From an uncultured Bacteroidales bacterium (GTDB taxonomy: Bacteria; Bacteroidota; Bacteroidia; Bacteroidales; UBA932), in assembly GCA_944323245.1 (NCBI GenBank), contig CALURT010000024.1:1-40703 (forward strand): a stretch of 40,703 nt of DNA, read 5' to 3'. Each line of letters starts with the position of its first letter. The stretch's first letter is position 1. The translations under genes were made by a program, and so were the position numbers. This document shows positions 8,231 through 17,273 of the stretch, in pieces. Under the pieces are notes generated by a model. It was given only the letters and a program-made list of their open reading frames with translations. It was not told the origin of the DNA and searched no databases.

Positions 8231-10093
8231 CTATAACCTTAAGACAAACTGCAGTTTAAGCTCGGCTCTGCCGGGCTTTTCGCTTTCCTGCAGCGGCCTG
8301 CGCCACGGATAATCGGTAAAAGATGCCCTGAAATACAGTTTTCCGCCACGGAAAAGACGCACTCCTCCCGAAAATGCCACCCAATACCCTCTTCCGTAAT
8401 AGGCAGGCACGGAAAAATTTCCCGGAGCGTCGCGTTCGTAGACATAGATCCTGTCATCCCAATAGTCCACCCTGAACATTCCGCATCTCAGATACGCCGA
8501 CCACACGGCACTCTTCCGTCCACCTTCCAAATATCCGAGGCAGGAAATGCCCCTGCATTTCGTCACATCCGCTCTCAGACGGGAATTCCATTCGCCGGAT
8601 CCGAATTCAAGTTCCGCCCTAAGATGCAGATTGAACGGATAGGAATAGGTCCTGTAACGTCCTGAAAATTTCAGTCTGAGCCCGAACATCGGCGACAGCC
8701 TCACGACCTCGGACACGACGGCTTTCACCTGATATGATGACGTGTCAGTCCCATACTTCGGTGCAGGCGAAAAGGATGCATCGAGATTGACCGACAAATC
8801 GGAAAGACTGACCGACGACCCGAAGCCTGTCTTTCCGGCAAGTCCGACCCTTTTCTCGGAAAGATGCCTTAGAGCCAATGTCACACCATGCTCATTCGTG
8901 CATTTGGTACCGCTTCTTACCGCTCCCGAAAAAGAGCCGTCATATTCCGGAGAATAATACCTTGCAGCCACAGCGGCCTCGACTCCGTCGCAAACGGCGA
9001 AACGGCTGCCGACGAGTCCCGCCGGCATAAGGGAAAGACAGTCTATTGCGATTTCCGAAAACAGGTCCACACCTTTTATGGAATACCGGCCGTCTGCCGA
9101 AACCTTGCAGACAGAAAACCTGCCTGTCAGACCGTCCGTTTCGGACACGAATGTCAGGGATGTCTGACCCCGCCATCCGTAATACGCTATATTGACACCA
9201 GGACGGAAAGACAGATTTCCGTCAAGATTCTCCTCGGACAGACTCTCTGCCATGTTTCTCAAACCGTCACCGCCGACAAAGGCCGACAGCGTGAACTTCC
9301 CTGCCCTGAAATTCCCCGCAATCCCCCGGAAAGTACCGTCTCCGGAATATGAACCGTAAGGGACAATCCCGACAGGATTCTTGGCGAACGATGCAGGAGA
9401 ATCCGTACCGCTCATCGAAAATCCAGACCACAGCGCAAGGCCCTGACCGAACTTAGCATTGAAATCCCCGAGGACAAGGTCGAATTTCCGTCTGTGCAGC
9501 GACACGAAAAAGGAACGTTCGGCCGGAGGCCAGTGTGCTGCTCCGTATGGACTGCGCAGAGCCAGACCGGCGCCGACAATCCTTCCTGCGGAAGAAAAAC
9601 GGTATTTCATTCCGTACATCCCGGATGTCTTGTCGTCCCCGTCGTCATACCTCAACGCTGAGCGGAACACCGATTCATGCTCCGCAGGAATACCGTACGA
9701 TGCAGGTTTCCCGGGCAAACCGTTGCTGACAAGCGTGACAAAAGGAGAAACGGCCCTCGCATAATCATCCCCGAAACCGTCAAGAAGGGCTAATTCAGAC
9801 AATGAAAGAATGTCTCCCGACCGGGAACGGTAATCTTCGATGACTGCGGCCTGATATGGCGAGAAAAGGCCCGTAGCAAGCAATTCGGAAGATGATGCGC
9901 CATTGATGGCTATCGGATTGACTGCCAATTGCCTGAAATATTCCAATTCGTCCTCGGACAGATATTCTTCCGAACCGGTGCCCTTTATGGTCATTACGGC
10001 CTGAAGGAAATCATTTTCATCGGACTTCTCCCTTTCATCCGCGAATACCGGCGATGAAAGCAAGGAAAAAATACAGACAATCCGCACAATCAT
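8231..10093 (-). CDS. Helix-hairpin-helix outer-membrane protein
   Basis: This 620-residue product has a signal peptide (MIVRIVCIFSLLSSPVFA). A short helix-hairpin-helix segment at about 75-125 carries the ComEA-like repeats NPIAINGASSSELLATG and GDILSLSELALLDGFG. The rest is long and beta-rich with alternating aromatic strands, consistent with an outer-membrane barrel (for example GMKYRFSSAGRIVGAGLAL). This HHH-plus-barrel architecture recurs in Bacteroidota with unknown function; the HHH part in such proteins need not bind DNA. The frame extends 29 codons upstream, but ATG 10093 begins the signal peptide and is preceded by GGAGGAG, so I took it. It is convergent with the transglycosylase and divergent from hpt. 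Confidence 0.75.
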   Translation of the reverse strand: MIVRIVCIFSLLSSPVFADEREKSDENDFLQAVMTIKGTGSEEYLSEDELEYFRQLAVNPIAINGASSSELLATGLFSPYQAAVIEDYRSRSGDILSLSELALLDGFGDDYARAVSPFVTLVSNGLPGKPASYGIPAEHESVFRSALRYDDGDDKTSGMYGMKYRFSSAGRIVGAGLALRSPYGAAHWPPAERSFFVSLHRRKFDLVLGDFNAKFGQGLALWSGFSMSGTDSPASFAKNPVGIVPYGSYSGDGTFRGIAGNFRAGKFTLSAFVGGDGLRNMAESLSEENLDGNLSFRPGVNIAYYGWRGQTSLTFVSETDGLTGRFSVCKVSADGRYSIKGVDLFSEIAIDCLSLMPAGLVGSRFAVCDGVEAAVAARYYSPEYDGSFSGAVRSGTKCTNEHGVTLALRHLSEKRVGLAGKTGFGSSVSLSDLSVNLDASFSPAPKYGTDTSSYQVKAVVSEVVRLSPMFGLRLKFSGRYRTYSYPFNLHLRAELEFGSGEWNSRLRADVTKCRGISCLGYLEGGRKSAVWSAYLRCGMFRVDYWDDRIYVYERDAPGNFSVPAYYGRGYWVAFSGGVRLFRGGKLYFRASFTDYPWRRPLQESEKPGRAELKLQFVLRL

Positions 10094-10213
10094 AATCTCG
10101 CTCCTCCCCTCAATGTCTTCGCCAAAGTAAGGAATAATTTTCCGTTTTCCGTGACGGTTTTCCATTATTCTCCTTTCCATGCATAAAGTTTTTCTCTTTT
10201 TGACGTATTTTGC

Positions 10214-10221
10214 TATTTTTG
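10214..10221 (+). promoter_or_regulatory. -7 element upstream of hpt
   Basis: TATTTTTG matches TAnnTTTG and lies 27 bases before the hpt ATG. A TTG occurs at 10200-10202, but the 11-base spacing is shorter than the usual 17-23, so only the -7 element is claimed. Confidence 0.45.
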
Positions 10222-10248
10222 CAGACAGTATTGCAATTCCGAACGGAC

Positions 10249-10794
10249 ATGGAGAGGATAAAATTATTCGACAAGACTTTCAGAACTTTCATTCCCAACG
10301 AAGAAATCGAGAAAGCCATTGACAAGGTAGCATCGAAACTGAACGATGATTTCAAGGACAGCGAAGACATTCCGATTGTCCTGTGCGTGCTCAACGGAGC
10401 CATTCTTTTCACTGCCGAACTCATGAAGAGGCTCACTTTCAACTGCGAACTGCTCTCGATCAAGCTTTCCTCCTATTCCGGGACAAGCAGTACAGGCACG
10501 GTCCGCGAAGTTCTCGGACTTACTTCCGACATCAGGGGAAGACGCATCATCATCGTGGAAGACATCGTGGATACGGGCAATACCATTGCCGAACTGAAAA
10601 GGATGCTTGCCGAAAAAGGGGCGGCATCTTCCTGCGTCTGCACCCTGCTGCTCAAACCGGATGTCTACAGGCAGGATATTCCTCTCGAATACGTGGCCAT
10701 GGAAATCCCGAACGATTTCATCGTAGGGTTCGGCCTCGATTACAATGAAATCGGCCGCAACATGAAAGACATTTTCGTACTTGACAATGATTAG
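10249..10794 (+). CDS. hpt: Hypoxanthine phosphoribosyltransferase
   Basis: This cytoplasmic purine-salvage enzyme joins hypoxanthine (or guanine) to PRPP to make IMP (or GMP). The 181-residue protein carries the PRPP-binding motif IIVEDIVDTGNT at about 101-112, preceded by a run of small hydrophobic residues. It also has the N-terminal CVLNGAILF loop and the C-terminal DFIVGFGLDYNE segment, all diagnostic. The open frame extends 13 codons upstream; ATG 10249 (MERIKLFDKTF) is the family-like start and leaves room for the promoter. adk follows 35 bases later, giving an hpt-adk pair that in other Bacteroidales I remember as continuing into obg. Confidence 0.92.
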   Translation: MERIKLFDKTFRTFIPNEEIEKAIDKVASKLNDDFKDSEDIPIVLCVLNGAILFTAELMKRLTFNCELLSIKLSSYSGTSSTGTVREVLGLTSDIRGRRIIIVEDIVDTGNTIAELKRMLAEKGAASSCVCTLLLKPDVYRQDIPLEYVAMEIPNDFIVGFGLDYNEIGRNMKDIFVLDND

Positions 10795-10829
10795 TGTAAT
10801 AAAAGGATTGACGCATTAAACTGAAAATC

Positions 10830-11402
10830 ATGAAATATTTCATCTTATTCGGGCCTCCGGGTGCAGGCAAAGGCACTCAGGCCACAGCAATGGTAGAAAA
10901 CTACAATCTCCGTCATATTTCCACGGGAGAACTTCTCAGGAAGGAAATCGCCGACGGCACGGAACTCGGGCTGAAAGCCAAATCCCTCATCGATGCCGGC
11001 GCACTCGTCCCTGACGAAATTGTGGAAGGCATGATAGAGTCCGTTTTCAGAAAAACGACGGGAGTGAACGGTTTCCTCCTCGACGGTTTTCCGAGAACTG
11101 TCGCCCAGGCGGACGCCCTCGACGCTATGCTTGCAAAAAACAGCGAGGAAGTAACCGCCGTGGTATCGATAATGATTCCTGACGAAATGATCAGGGAAAG
11201 AATCAAGCACAGGGCTTCCATCGAAGGCCGTGCCGACGATGCCAATGACGACACCATCAGCAACAGGATCAGGACATACCACGACAAGACCGAACCTTTG
11301 GTGGAATACTACAAAGGCAAGGGGAAATATCACGAAATCGACGGAACCGGCACCATCGAAGACGTCCGTAAGGCGATTGCCGCTCTCATGGACAGGTTCT
11401 GA
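10830..11402 (+). CDS. adk: Adenylate kinase
   Basis: The enzyme interconverts AMP + ATP and 2 ADP and is essential for nucleotide balance. The 190-residue product starts with the P-loop GPPGAGKGTQA (about 7-17), then RHISTGELLR, the AMP-binding GFLLDGFPRTVAQA, and a short LID region (HRASIEGRADD) without zinc cysteines. It continues with the NRIRTYHDKTEPLVEYY helix. This is the short-LID form common in Bacteroidota. A small hairpin follows the stop. The next genes belong to the convergent fimbrial operon, while obg is displaced to 27.96 kb. Confidence 0.94.
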   Translation: MKYFILFGPPGAGKGTQATAMVENYNLRHISTGELLRKEIADGTELGLKAKSLIDAGALVPDEIVEGMIESVFRKTTGVNGFLLDGFPRTVAQADALDAMLAKNSEEVTAVVSIMIPDEMIRERIKHRASIEGRADDANDDTISNRIRTYHDKTEPLVEYYKGKGKYHEIDGTGTIEDVRKAIAALMDRF

Positions 11403-11419
11403 CCGCTTTACGGTCTTTT
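11401..11419 (+). terminator. Likely terminator of hpt-adk
   Basis: GACCG at 11401-11405 pairs with CGGTC at 11411-11415, followed by TTTTA. The stem is only five base pairs and overlaps the adk stop codon, so it is a weak terminator candidate. It also lies at the 3' end of the opposing fimbrial operon. Confidence 0.4.
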
Positions 11420-13603
11420 ACGGACTGCGCGTACGTGAAGATTGACGTCGCGCAGTTCCTGTGGCGTACTTCCGCCGGAGTATTTGTAGGCTTGCCGGTT
11501 GTCATCCACGGCAGTTGAGGTCCAGTATTCTCCGGATATCGGATTGATGTCGTCCGCAATGCCGTTTATTTCCTGCATCGAAGGGAGATACCAGTCGGCA
11601 GTGTTGTTGTCGTTGGTGAGGGTGAGAAGCGTATTGCTCTCGACAGTTATGATATTCCAGCTGTTCAGTTTCATACAGGCTATTGCCGCATTGTTTGACG
11701 GATTGGTGCCTTCTCCACGCGTTGTCACACTGTAACCGGGGATGCTTTCTATACTGTTTATTATCTCATTGACGAACTGGATACCTTCAAAGTTGTACAT
11801 GGCCTGCGTATTTGCCTGACCGTCGGAAGGACTTGTAGCAATTCCCGCCGTGTGGATTTCACCGAGATTGATCGTCACTTCATCGGCCTTGCCACCGAGA
11901 CCTAAGAATGTATCCGACTTCTCCATATCGACATAACTCAAGTCCGGAATATCATCACCGAAAATCCATGCAAAAAGGCCTCCGATAAAAGGCAGATTCA
12001 CCAAAGTGTGCAAGGCTTTAGTCCATTCGACGTATTGTCTGACCGTTTCACGGGCGCTGTCGTTACACGACGTAAGGTCATATATCAGGGCGAAGTCATC
12101 GGTCCAGTAGAAACCCCAAGGGCAGTCAGGCCCCTGAATCCGTTCGCAGCCGAGGCTTTCGGCGTACCATGCAGGTGCATATTGGACAATATCCATTGTC
12201 TGCACGGTCTTGCCGTCCACCGCAACGCTCAGCTTGAGGGTACGTTCGCTGTCTCCCGTATTTTCGGGTACGAAAATGGCGACAGGAAATTCCCCGGAAC
12301 CGGTACCTGAATAGGATGCATTACCCCTTGCAGTGCCGGTATCATTTCCTCTGTCATCGACATTGCGGTCCGTCCAATAACCCTGACGGGCGAAACTGTT
12401 CATTCCGGACTGGGACTGGATAGTGACATTGTCCCCTGCCGTGACTGTCCACTGTTTACCTGCCGGCAAGTCGGTCACGACAATGTTTGTCATGTAGATT
12501 TCATAATGCGCATCCAGTGTCCGCTCATCTGACAGCCTGAATTCGTATTCCGGCGAAATGGAAATCCTGTAGGTCACGGTTTTCCCCTGCGGCCAGGCCA
12601 TACCCGCAATGGATGCGGAAAGAGTGCGGTCTTCCGTGCCGTCATTAAAAACCACTTCCACCGAAGCCCCGTCCGGCAAGGTCTCCTGCGGAATCATCAT
12701 GAATGTCTGTGCCGGAGTCGTCAATTCGCTTCCTGATGTCTCCGAGCCAGTAGTGAAAAGGTTCAGTTCCTGCATAAAATCATCCGTTCCGCCGCTCAGG
12801 GTCCATGTACCGGAAGCCATGTCGTATGTTCCGGCAGTGCCGACTCCTTTCAATGCCACGCTCTTTACGGTTCCCGACTGCATCTGGCTGCCGAACTTAA
12901 ATTGCACCGCCGTGCAGATGTGCCGGAAATCAAGAGGGACCACCGTATTGCTGTTGCCGGCCATCTCATCGGTGGAGGTTACCACGATGTCCTTCTGGTC
13001 TGCGACATCCTTTGGAACCGTATAAGCCAACGAAGTGCTCGTAGGGTCCTGCGGGGTAAGACTGAAAGCAGCATCCGCAGGCGCCCACGCACAGAACCTG
13101 AGCGTATGCCCGTCGCCCGGCCAGTAATAAGTGTTGGCGGTGGCACTCCATAGGTTGTTCCCATTTTTGAAAACATCCTCGTCCATGTAAAACTGTTCCT
13201 GTACCAACTGCCCGTCTTTCTTCCAGTATGCCAGCACGTGGAATGCATCATAAAAGTTTTCCTCGGCAACAGGAGTGGCACGGGTTACAGCCTGTCTGCC
13301 GCCCGATGAATGGATGCCATCAGCAACCGTGGCACGGACACAAAGCGTATCTGCCGAATCCTGCGCCCGCAGCACGAACTGCCCGGAAACGTATCCGTTT
13401 CCGAGGCCGGCCGCCACACCCTTCGTCTGCACGTTTCCATCAGGCCCATCAGGAGCAACGCCGAAACTGATGCTTTCGCTGTATTTTCCTGCATGACCAG
13501 CGTCACTTCCGTCCGGAAATTCCTTGCTGCACGAAAAGAGCAGAAGACACGGAAACAGCGCAAACATGCAGCCTGTCATGTACCGATTCCTGTATGCTTT
13601 CAT
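11408..13603 (-). CDS. Large fimbrillin-family lipoprotein, tip/adhesin candidate
   Basis: The 731-residue product is a lipoprotein: its signal peptide ends in LLFSC-S. The N-terminal half is fimbrillin-like (Mfa-like type), with YYWPGDGHTLRFCAWAP near 165-180 matching the recurring WP-G-x-x-L-x-F-x-A-x-A-P motif. The middle has Ig-like beta regions around a WTVTAGDNVTIQSQSGMNS stretch. The C-terminal ~100 residues (ADWYLPSMQEING, YWTSTAVDDNRQAYKY, VRAVRKR) resemble the DUF1566/FISUMP C-type-lectin-like fold. Large fimbrillin-like proteins after the major subunit are usually minor tip components. ATG 13603 begins the signal peptide; eight upstream codons were rejected. It is last in the operon, after two hairpins. 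Tip function is inferred from position and architecture. Confidence 0.75.
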   Translation of the reverse strand: MKAYRNRYMTGCMFALFPCLLLFSCSKEFPDGSDAGHAGKYSESISFGVAPDGPDGNVQTKGVAAGLGNGYVSGQFVLRAQDSADTLCVRATVADGIHSSGGRQAVTRATPVAEENFYDAFHVLAYWKKDGQLVQEQFYMDEDVFKNGNNLWSATANTYYWPGDGHTLRFCAWAPADAAFSLTPQDPTSTSLAYTVPKDVADQKDIVVTSTDEMAGNSNTVVPLDFRHICTAVQFKFGSQMQSGTVKSVALKGVGTAGTYDMASGTWTLSGGTDDFMQELNLFTTGSETSGSELTTPAQTFMMIPQETLPDGASVEVVFNDGTEDRTLSASIAGMAWPQGKTVTYRISISPEYEFRLSDERTLDAHYEIYMTNIVVTDLPAGKQWTVTAGDNVTIQSQSGMNSFARQGYWTDRNVDDRGNDTGTARGNASYSGTGSGEFPVAIFVPENTGDSERTLKLSVAVDGKTVQTMDIVQYAPAWYAESLGCERIQGPDCPWGFYWTDDFALIYDLTSCNDSARETVRQYVEWTKALHTLVNLPFIGGLFAWIFGDDIPDLSYVDMEKSDTFLGLGGKADEVTINLGEIHTAGIATSPSDGQANTQAMYNFEGIQFVNEIINSIESIPGYSVTTRGEGTNPSNNAAIACMKLNSWNIITVESNTLLTLTNDNNTADWYLPSMQEINGIADDINPISGEYWTSTAVDDNRQAYKYSGGSTPQELRDVNLHVRAVRKRP

Positions 13604-13623
13604 TTTTCTGTCATTTAACGCCG

Positions 13624-13680
13624 CCAAAACCCCGCTTTGCGGCTATTGGTGAATGCAAGGGGAACATTCAACCCCTTGCA
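13624..13680 (-). terminator. Two hairpins between the fimbrillin genes (attenuator candidate)
   Basis: Read on the minus strand, the transcript leaving the major fimbrillin gene meets a nine-base-pair stem (TGCAAGGGG/CCCCTTGCA, 13654-13662 with 13672-13680). A second hairpin CCGC-AAA-GCGG (13632-13642) follows, then GGTTTTGG. The second has a short T run like a partial terminator. Such an element would lower expression of the large downstream gene relative to the major subunit. Confidence 0.5.
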
Positions 13681-13737
13681 CCCTGTTTTAATTCCGTCTT
13701 TCGGGAATCATTGAGATGATTGGAAAGCGGAAATCAG

Positions 13738-14790
13738 TTATTGTCCATTCCCTGCTGAAGGAATGTCAATAGTCTGATTTTCGTCTGTGTCAATCCAAGT
13801 GCTAATTTCATTAACCGTAAATTCAATCGGTTTGAGTTCGGCATCCGGGTCATCCGGATCAACAACAATGTTATCAGGGTTCAGCTCAGCAGCGAAATCG
13901 TAGCAGTAGCCAAGTTTCAGCTCTACGCCACTGATTGTCGCCGTGTGGTTGTATGTACCCATAGAAACGGTACCATTGAGCAGTTCCACCGTGAAGGTAA
14001 CGGTGTAGCTTTCAGTCGATGCGGTAGGAATCATCAGCTGTTCGTTATAGGTCTCAACTTCGGTTCCAAATGCTATGGCATCAGCTGTGCTTACACCAGT
14101 AGTACCGGCAGCACCAAAACTAAGTTCAAGGTCATTTCCAGTAACATTTTCCCAAGCATTGTCAGCAGCAGTGCCTACTTTAAGAGTTCCTGAACTCTTT
14201 GCATCCGTAATCTTCACGTCAGTTACCTTGATGTTGTAAGCTCCGCTCACGTTGTTCTTGAACGAGAACTTCACTTTTGACAGCTGGTGCTTGAATGTCA
14301 GGCCGACAGGCTGAGGACTTAGCATGAAGGTTTCATCAGCATTAAAAGCACCCCCATTAGCATAAAGCAGGTCTGTCTTTCCGTCATTGGTGAAGCTTAC
14401 CGTCATTCCGACTTTATAGTCGGTTACGCTGCTGCCAGTCAGTGTTTCGTCACTGACAGGAACGGATGCCGGAGCAATGGCAGCGAAGGCATATTGGTTT
14501 CCTTCCACCCAATACTGTATCGGATTGTATGTCCATGTGCTACCATTATCGGCACTTGACACAGTTACGGCATCAAAGATCTGGCCGTTCTGTGTGAAAC
14601 CGTACACGGCAAAATTTCCCAAGGTAGCTACCGTAAAACTTGGATCCACGACACTACGTGTCGCATTGTCCACAAAAGCATTGCTGAAACCGATAACCCG
14701 CGTGTCCCGGGCCGTTTCCAATGTTTCATCCAAACTGCAACTTGCCAGCATGGCGGCAGCCGCAATTCCCATTAACAAGATTTTTTTCAT
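13738..14790 (-). CDS. Fimbrillin family protein, probable major fimbrial subunit
   Basis: The 350-residue product has a lipoprotein signal (MKKILLMGIAAAAMLASC-S). The typical fimbrillin N-terminal domain follows: IGFSNAFVDNATRS, LGNFAVYGFTQNG and IQYWVEGNQYAFAAIAP, then LTFKHQLSKVKFSFKN. Subunits of this family are exported as lipoproteins, cleaved by an arginine-specific protease and polymerised by donor-strand exchange. The TRSV arginine after the first strand is a plausible cleavage site, but that is inference. It follows the DUF5119 gene by 41 bases and precedes the large fimbrillin gene. Its codons look more AT-rich than those of its neighbours, as is common for variable surface subunits. 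Confidence 0.85.
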   Translation of the reverse strand: MKKILLMGIAAAAMLASCSLDETLETARDTRVIGFSNAFVDNATRSVVDPSFTVATLGNFAVYGFTQNGQIFDAVTVSSADNGSTWTYNPIQYWVEGNQYAFAAIAPASVPVSDETLTGSSVTDYKVGMTVSFTNDGKTDLLYANGGAFNADETFMLSPQPVGLTFKHQLSKVKFSFKNNVSGAYNIKVTDVKITDAKSSGTLKVGTAADNAWENVTGNDLELSFGAAGTTGVSTADAIAFGTEVETYNEQLMIPTASTESYTVTFTVELLNGTVSMGTYNHTATISGVELKLGYCYDFAAELNPDNIVVDPDDPDAELKPIEFTVNEISTWIDTDENQTIDIPSAGNGQ

Positions 14791-14831
14791 TTTGATTATT
14801 ATTTAAGTAAAACTTTATGTTTATCATCTGT

Positions 14832-15869
14832 CTATTTCAACGGAAGTTCGATGTCTTCATATTCGCCCCAGTCATCGATATCCACTTCGAAACCGGAACC
14901 GCCTTCAAGGCCCTCTTCATCCGTGATCTCTATGCCGTCCACCTCAATGACTCCGCCCTGAGGCTGTGCCGCCACCTGATCCGTCACATCGAAATCGAAA
15001 GACTTGATTTTTCCGTTTTTCAACATGACTTCAAGGTTCAGCCCGTATTTTCCGACTGCAGGGGCCTTGTAAAGGTCGTTTGGATAATCCGGCACGCCGA
15101 AAGAGCGGACGCAGGCCTGTACTCCGAAATCCTCTACCGTACAATCGTACAGTATGGTCGCTGTCTCGTCTGCCGTGCGGCCGCTGTTCAGCCATACCGC
15201 CGAAGCCATCCCCGCCATGGCGCCGCGTGCAAGGGCCACGTATTCCAATCCTCCGCTGAACTTGTAGCGCACAAGATAGCGGAAAACCAGCGGGTGCATG
15301 GTAACCGGAAGTTCGTCCGTCTCCAACTTGCGTTCTGCCGTATAGCCTTCAATATAGCTGCCATAAAGCATGTCGGGCTCATTCACCGTATTCCCGCTGT
15401 CACCTTCAATGTATGAATTGCCGAGATATGACGAACGGGTACGGGTGCGGGTCGTGGCACGTGCCGAGGCAAACGAATTCATGTCGTCGAAAACGATATA
15501 TTCCGTGTCATTGTTGTAAAGCAATATGGAATGCTGCCCCGGGCGCATCTGTACGATTTCGCCTTCAGGAGCAACGTTCATCACGCTGTTGGAGCCGTCA
15601 TCGTGGTATATCCGGACCCGCAGGCCGTCAGGCGCTTCAGGGCGCAGTTCGTCGTATTCCATCCCGAACTCGTCTTTCCATGCGGCTTCCCAGTCGGTTC
15701 CGCCCTCGCTCATAAGCTCCCATTCATGCTCGTATTCCGCCTGTATGTGTACGGCGGATTTCGGCGCATGCAGTTCATGGTCGAAGCAAAGTTCCTTATG
15801 CTCGCAGGAAACGAGAACCGTCAGCGACGCAACTATCAGGGAAATGTATTCTGCTGCAGACCGTTTCAT
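14832..15869 (-). CDS. DUF5119 lipoprotein of the fimbrial operon
   Basis: The 345-residue product starts MKRSAAEYISLIVASLTVLVSC, a lipoprotein signal with lipobox LVSC. It is followed by the CEHKELCFDH segment characteristic of DUF5119. In Bacteroidales, DUF5119 proteins are encoded between a DUF3575/DUF3868 OmpA-like protein and fimbrillins, and are thought to act in fimbrial anchoring or assembly at the outer membrane. The start ATG overlaps the stop of the upstream DUF3575 gene as ATGA, which decides the start and implies translational coupling. A longer upstream frame (28 codons) runs inside that gene and was rejected. Confidence 0.8.
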   Translation of the reverse strand: MKRSAAEYISLIVASLTVLVSCEHKELCFDHELHAPKSAVHIQAEYEHEWELMSEGGTDWEAAWKDEFGMEYDELRPEAPDGLRVRIYHDDGSNSVMNVAPEGEIVQMRPGQHSILLYNNDTEYIVFDDMNSFASARATTRTRTRSSYLGNSYIEGDSGNTVNEPDMLYGSYIEGYTAERKLETDELPVTMHPLVFRYLVRYKFSGGLEYVALARGAMAGMASAVWLNSGRTADETATILYDCTVEDFGVQACVRSFGVPDYPNDLYKAPAVGKYGLNLEVMLKNGKIKSFDFDVTDQVAAQPQGGVIEVDGIEITDEEGLEGGSGFEVDIDDWGEYEDIELPLK

Positions 15870-17233
15870 TCCAAACCTCCTTTCCTGTTGTTGACATTGC
15901 CTCTTCCGAGCAGCCATACCAATGATATTTCCGCCTTTGTAGGGCCTATCCAATGGCGGTTTCTCGTAGCTTCCCAGACATAATGTCCGTCAAGCGGCCT
16001 GTATACGTAATATTCACCGCCCCAGTAACCAAATCCGACGGAGAAATCAATATTGAGCCTGCGGCCTATCGGAATCGAATAGCCGTATTCTATGCCTGCG
16101 GCATAATTAGGATTGTCCCAAAGCATCCTGCCCGGCCGTCCTCCCATATAACCGGTACCGTTCCACTCGAAGTCGTATGTGAAAATCTGGCCGTACACGC
16201 CAAGGTGATGACCGGTCAGAGGCTTTTCGGCCGCTCTCCTGCCAAACCATTTGCGCACGGCGATTTCGCCTCCGTACAATCTCCAGTAACGGTGCTTGGT
16301 GTCGGAGTTCCACCATGCGTACATCCAGTCGGCCGACACAGACCAGTTCCTGCCGAGGTAAAACTCGATGCCTATATTGGGAACTGCAAGCACGTCATAG
16401 AGCATATTGGTCTTGAGTGCCATATAGAAAGTCTTTTCAGACCGGGATTCAGCCGATGCGGTCGTGACGGGCCCTGCCATGGTGTCCTGCACGGCTGTCG
16501 TGTCAGGCATGACTGCGGTGTCCTGTACTGCCGTTGTATCCTGTACGGCTGCGGCGTCAGGTATTTCCGCCTCCGGGACCGGCAATGTCTGTTTCACTGT
16601 GTCCTGTTCCGGCTGTTCGGGGAGTTCCGGAGGCTCCGGCTTCCGGCGGACGACTGCGAACACGACGGCAGCATTGCGCACATACGGGAAGAAATGCTCG
16701 TCCATGTAATGCCATGTACGTCCGTACTGCAGTTCCATCAGATGTTTCTTGCGGCTGTCTGTCAAAACACCCCTTGCGTCATAAACGGCTTCGGGAACGT
16801 TGCGCAAAACATCCACCGCCTCCTCCCTGTACGGCATGTCCGACTGCTCTGCCAACATGGCCAACTTCTCCCATGCAATCACACCGTCGCAGCGTGTCAC
16901 GATACTGTCCGGAAACGATATGTGTTTCCGCACGTAACTTTCAATGCTGTGACGACGTTCCCTTGCCAACCTCCGGTTGATAAGGATTGAACCTTCCGGA
17001 GAGGCCGAGCCGCAAAATTCGACTCCAACCAACTCAAGGGCCGTATCATTACGGATAGTATCGATAAATGAAACAAGCTCGGACAGCCTGACTGCATTGT
17101 CTGCATACGCCGTGTCCAAAGCTCCCTTGCCGACACGGAAATCCACGGAAATCTCCTTACGGAATTCCTGCCCGTACAAGTGCACACATCCAATCAGCAA
17201 TAATGCCGGTACTAAAAAATTTCGGGACCGCAT
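15866..17233 (-). CDS. OmpA-like/DUF3575 outer-membrane protein of the fimbrial operon
   Basis: The 455-residue product has a signal peptide (MRSRNFLVPALLLIGCVHLYGQ). An N-terminal OmpA-like segment (about 25-130) contains GVEFCGSASPEGS and NRRLARERRHSIESYV. A Pro/Thr/Asp linker (about 210-270) has repeats of PDTTAVQDT, and the C-terminal DUF3575 barrel-like domain starts at KTFYMALKTNMLYDVLAVPN. In related loci this protein comes first and is assumed to anchor the fimbria in the outer membrane. Its ATG at 17233 lies 17 bases from the left inverted repeat of the invertible segment. In the orientation written here no promoter faces it. Confidence 0.82.
   Translation of the reverse strand: MRSRNFLVPALLLIGCVHLYGQEFRKEISVDFRVGKGALDTAYADNAVRLSELVSFIDTIRNDTALELVGVEFCGSASPEGSILINRRLARERRHSIESYVRKHISFPDSIVTRCDGVIAWEKLAMLAEQSDMPYREEAVDVLRNVPEAVYDARGVLTDSRKKHLMELQYGRTWHYMDEHFFPYVRNAAVVFAVVRRKPEPPELPEQPEQDTVKQTLPVPEAEIPDAAAVQDTTAVQDTAVMPDTTAVQDTMAGPVTTASAESRSEKTFYMALKTNMLYDVLAVPNIGIEFYLGRNWSVSADWMYAWWNSDTKHRYWRLYGGEIAVRKWFGRRAAEKPLTGHHLGVYGQIFTYDFEWNGTGYMGGRPGRMLWDNPNYAAGIEYGYSIPIGRRLNIDFSVGFGYWGGEYYVYRPLDGHYVWEATRNRHWIGPTKAEISLVWLLGRGNVNNRKGGLE
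16482..16560 (-). repeat. Tandem microrepeats encoding the DUF3575 linker
   Basis: Near-repeats of about 15-30 bases built on GTCCTGTACTGCCGTTGT and GTGTCAGGCATGAC encode VQDTTAVQDTAVMPDTTAVQDT on the minus strand. The reading frame is kept. Such linkers commonly change copy number between strains. Confidence 0.65.
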
Positions 17234-17249
17234 TTCGTTTTCCTTGCAT

Positions 17250-17273
17250 CTTCCTCTTATCAAGAAAGAGATT
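17250..17273 (+). repeat. Left inverted repeat (IRL) of the invertible segment
   Basis: This 24-base arm matches the reverse complement of 17419-17442 at 20 of 24 positions, with a perfect 13-base core (CCTCTTATCAAGA, 17253-17265). It lies 17 bases upstream of the DUF3575 start codon. Confidence 0.8.

Noticed and set aside
15953..16990. 345-residue plus-strand frame
   Set aside because: It is antisense to the DUF3575 gene, whose domains, signal peptide and operon position are clear; the frame is rich in Cys/His/Arg as expected from a shadow of GC-rich third positions.
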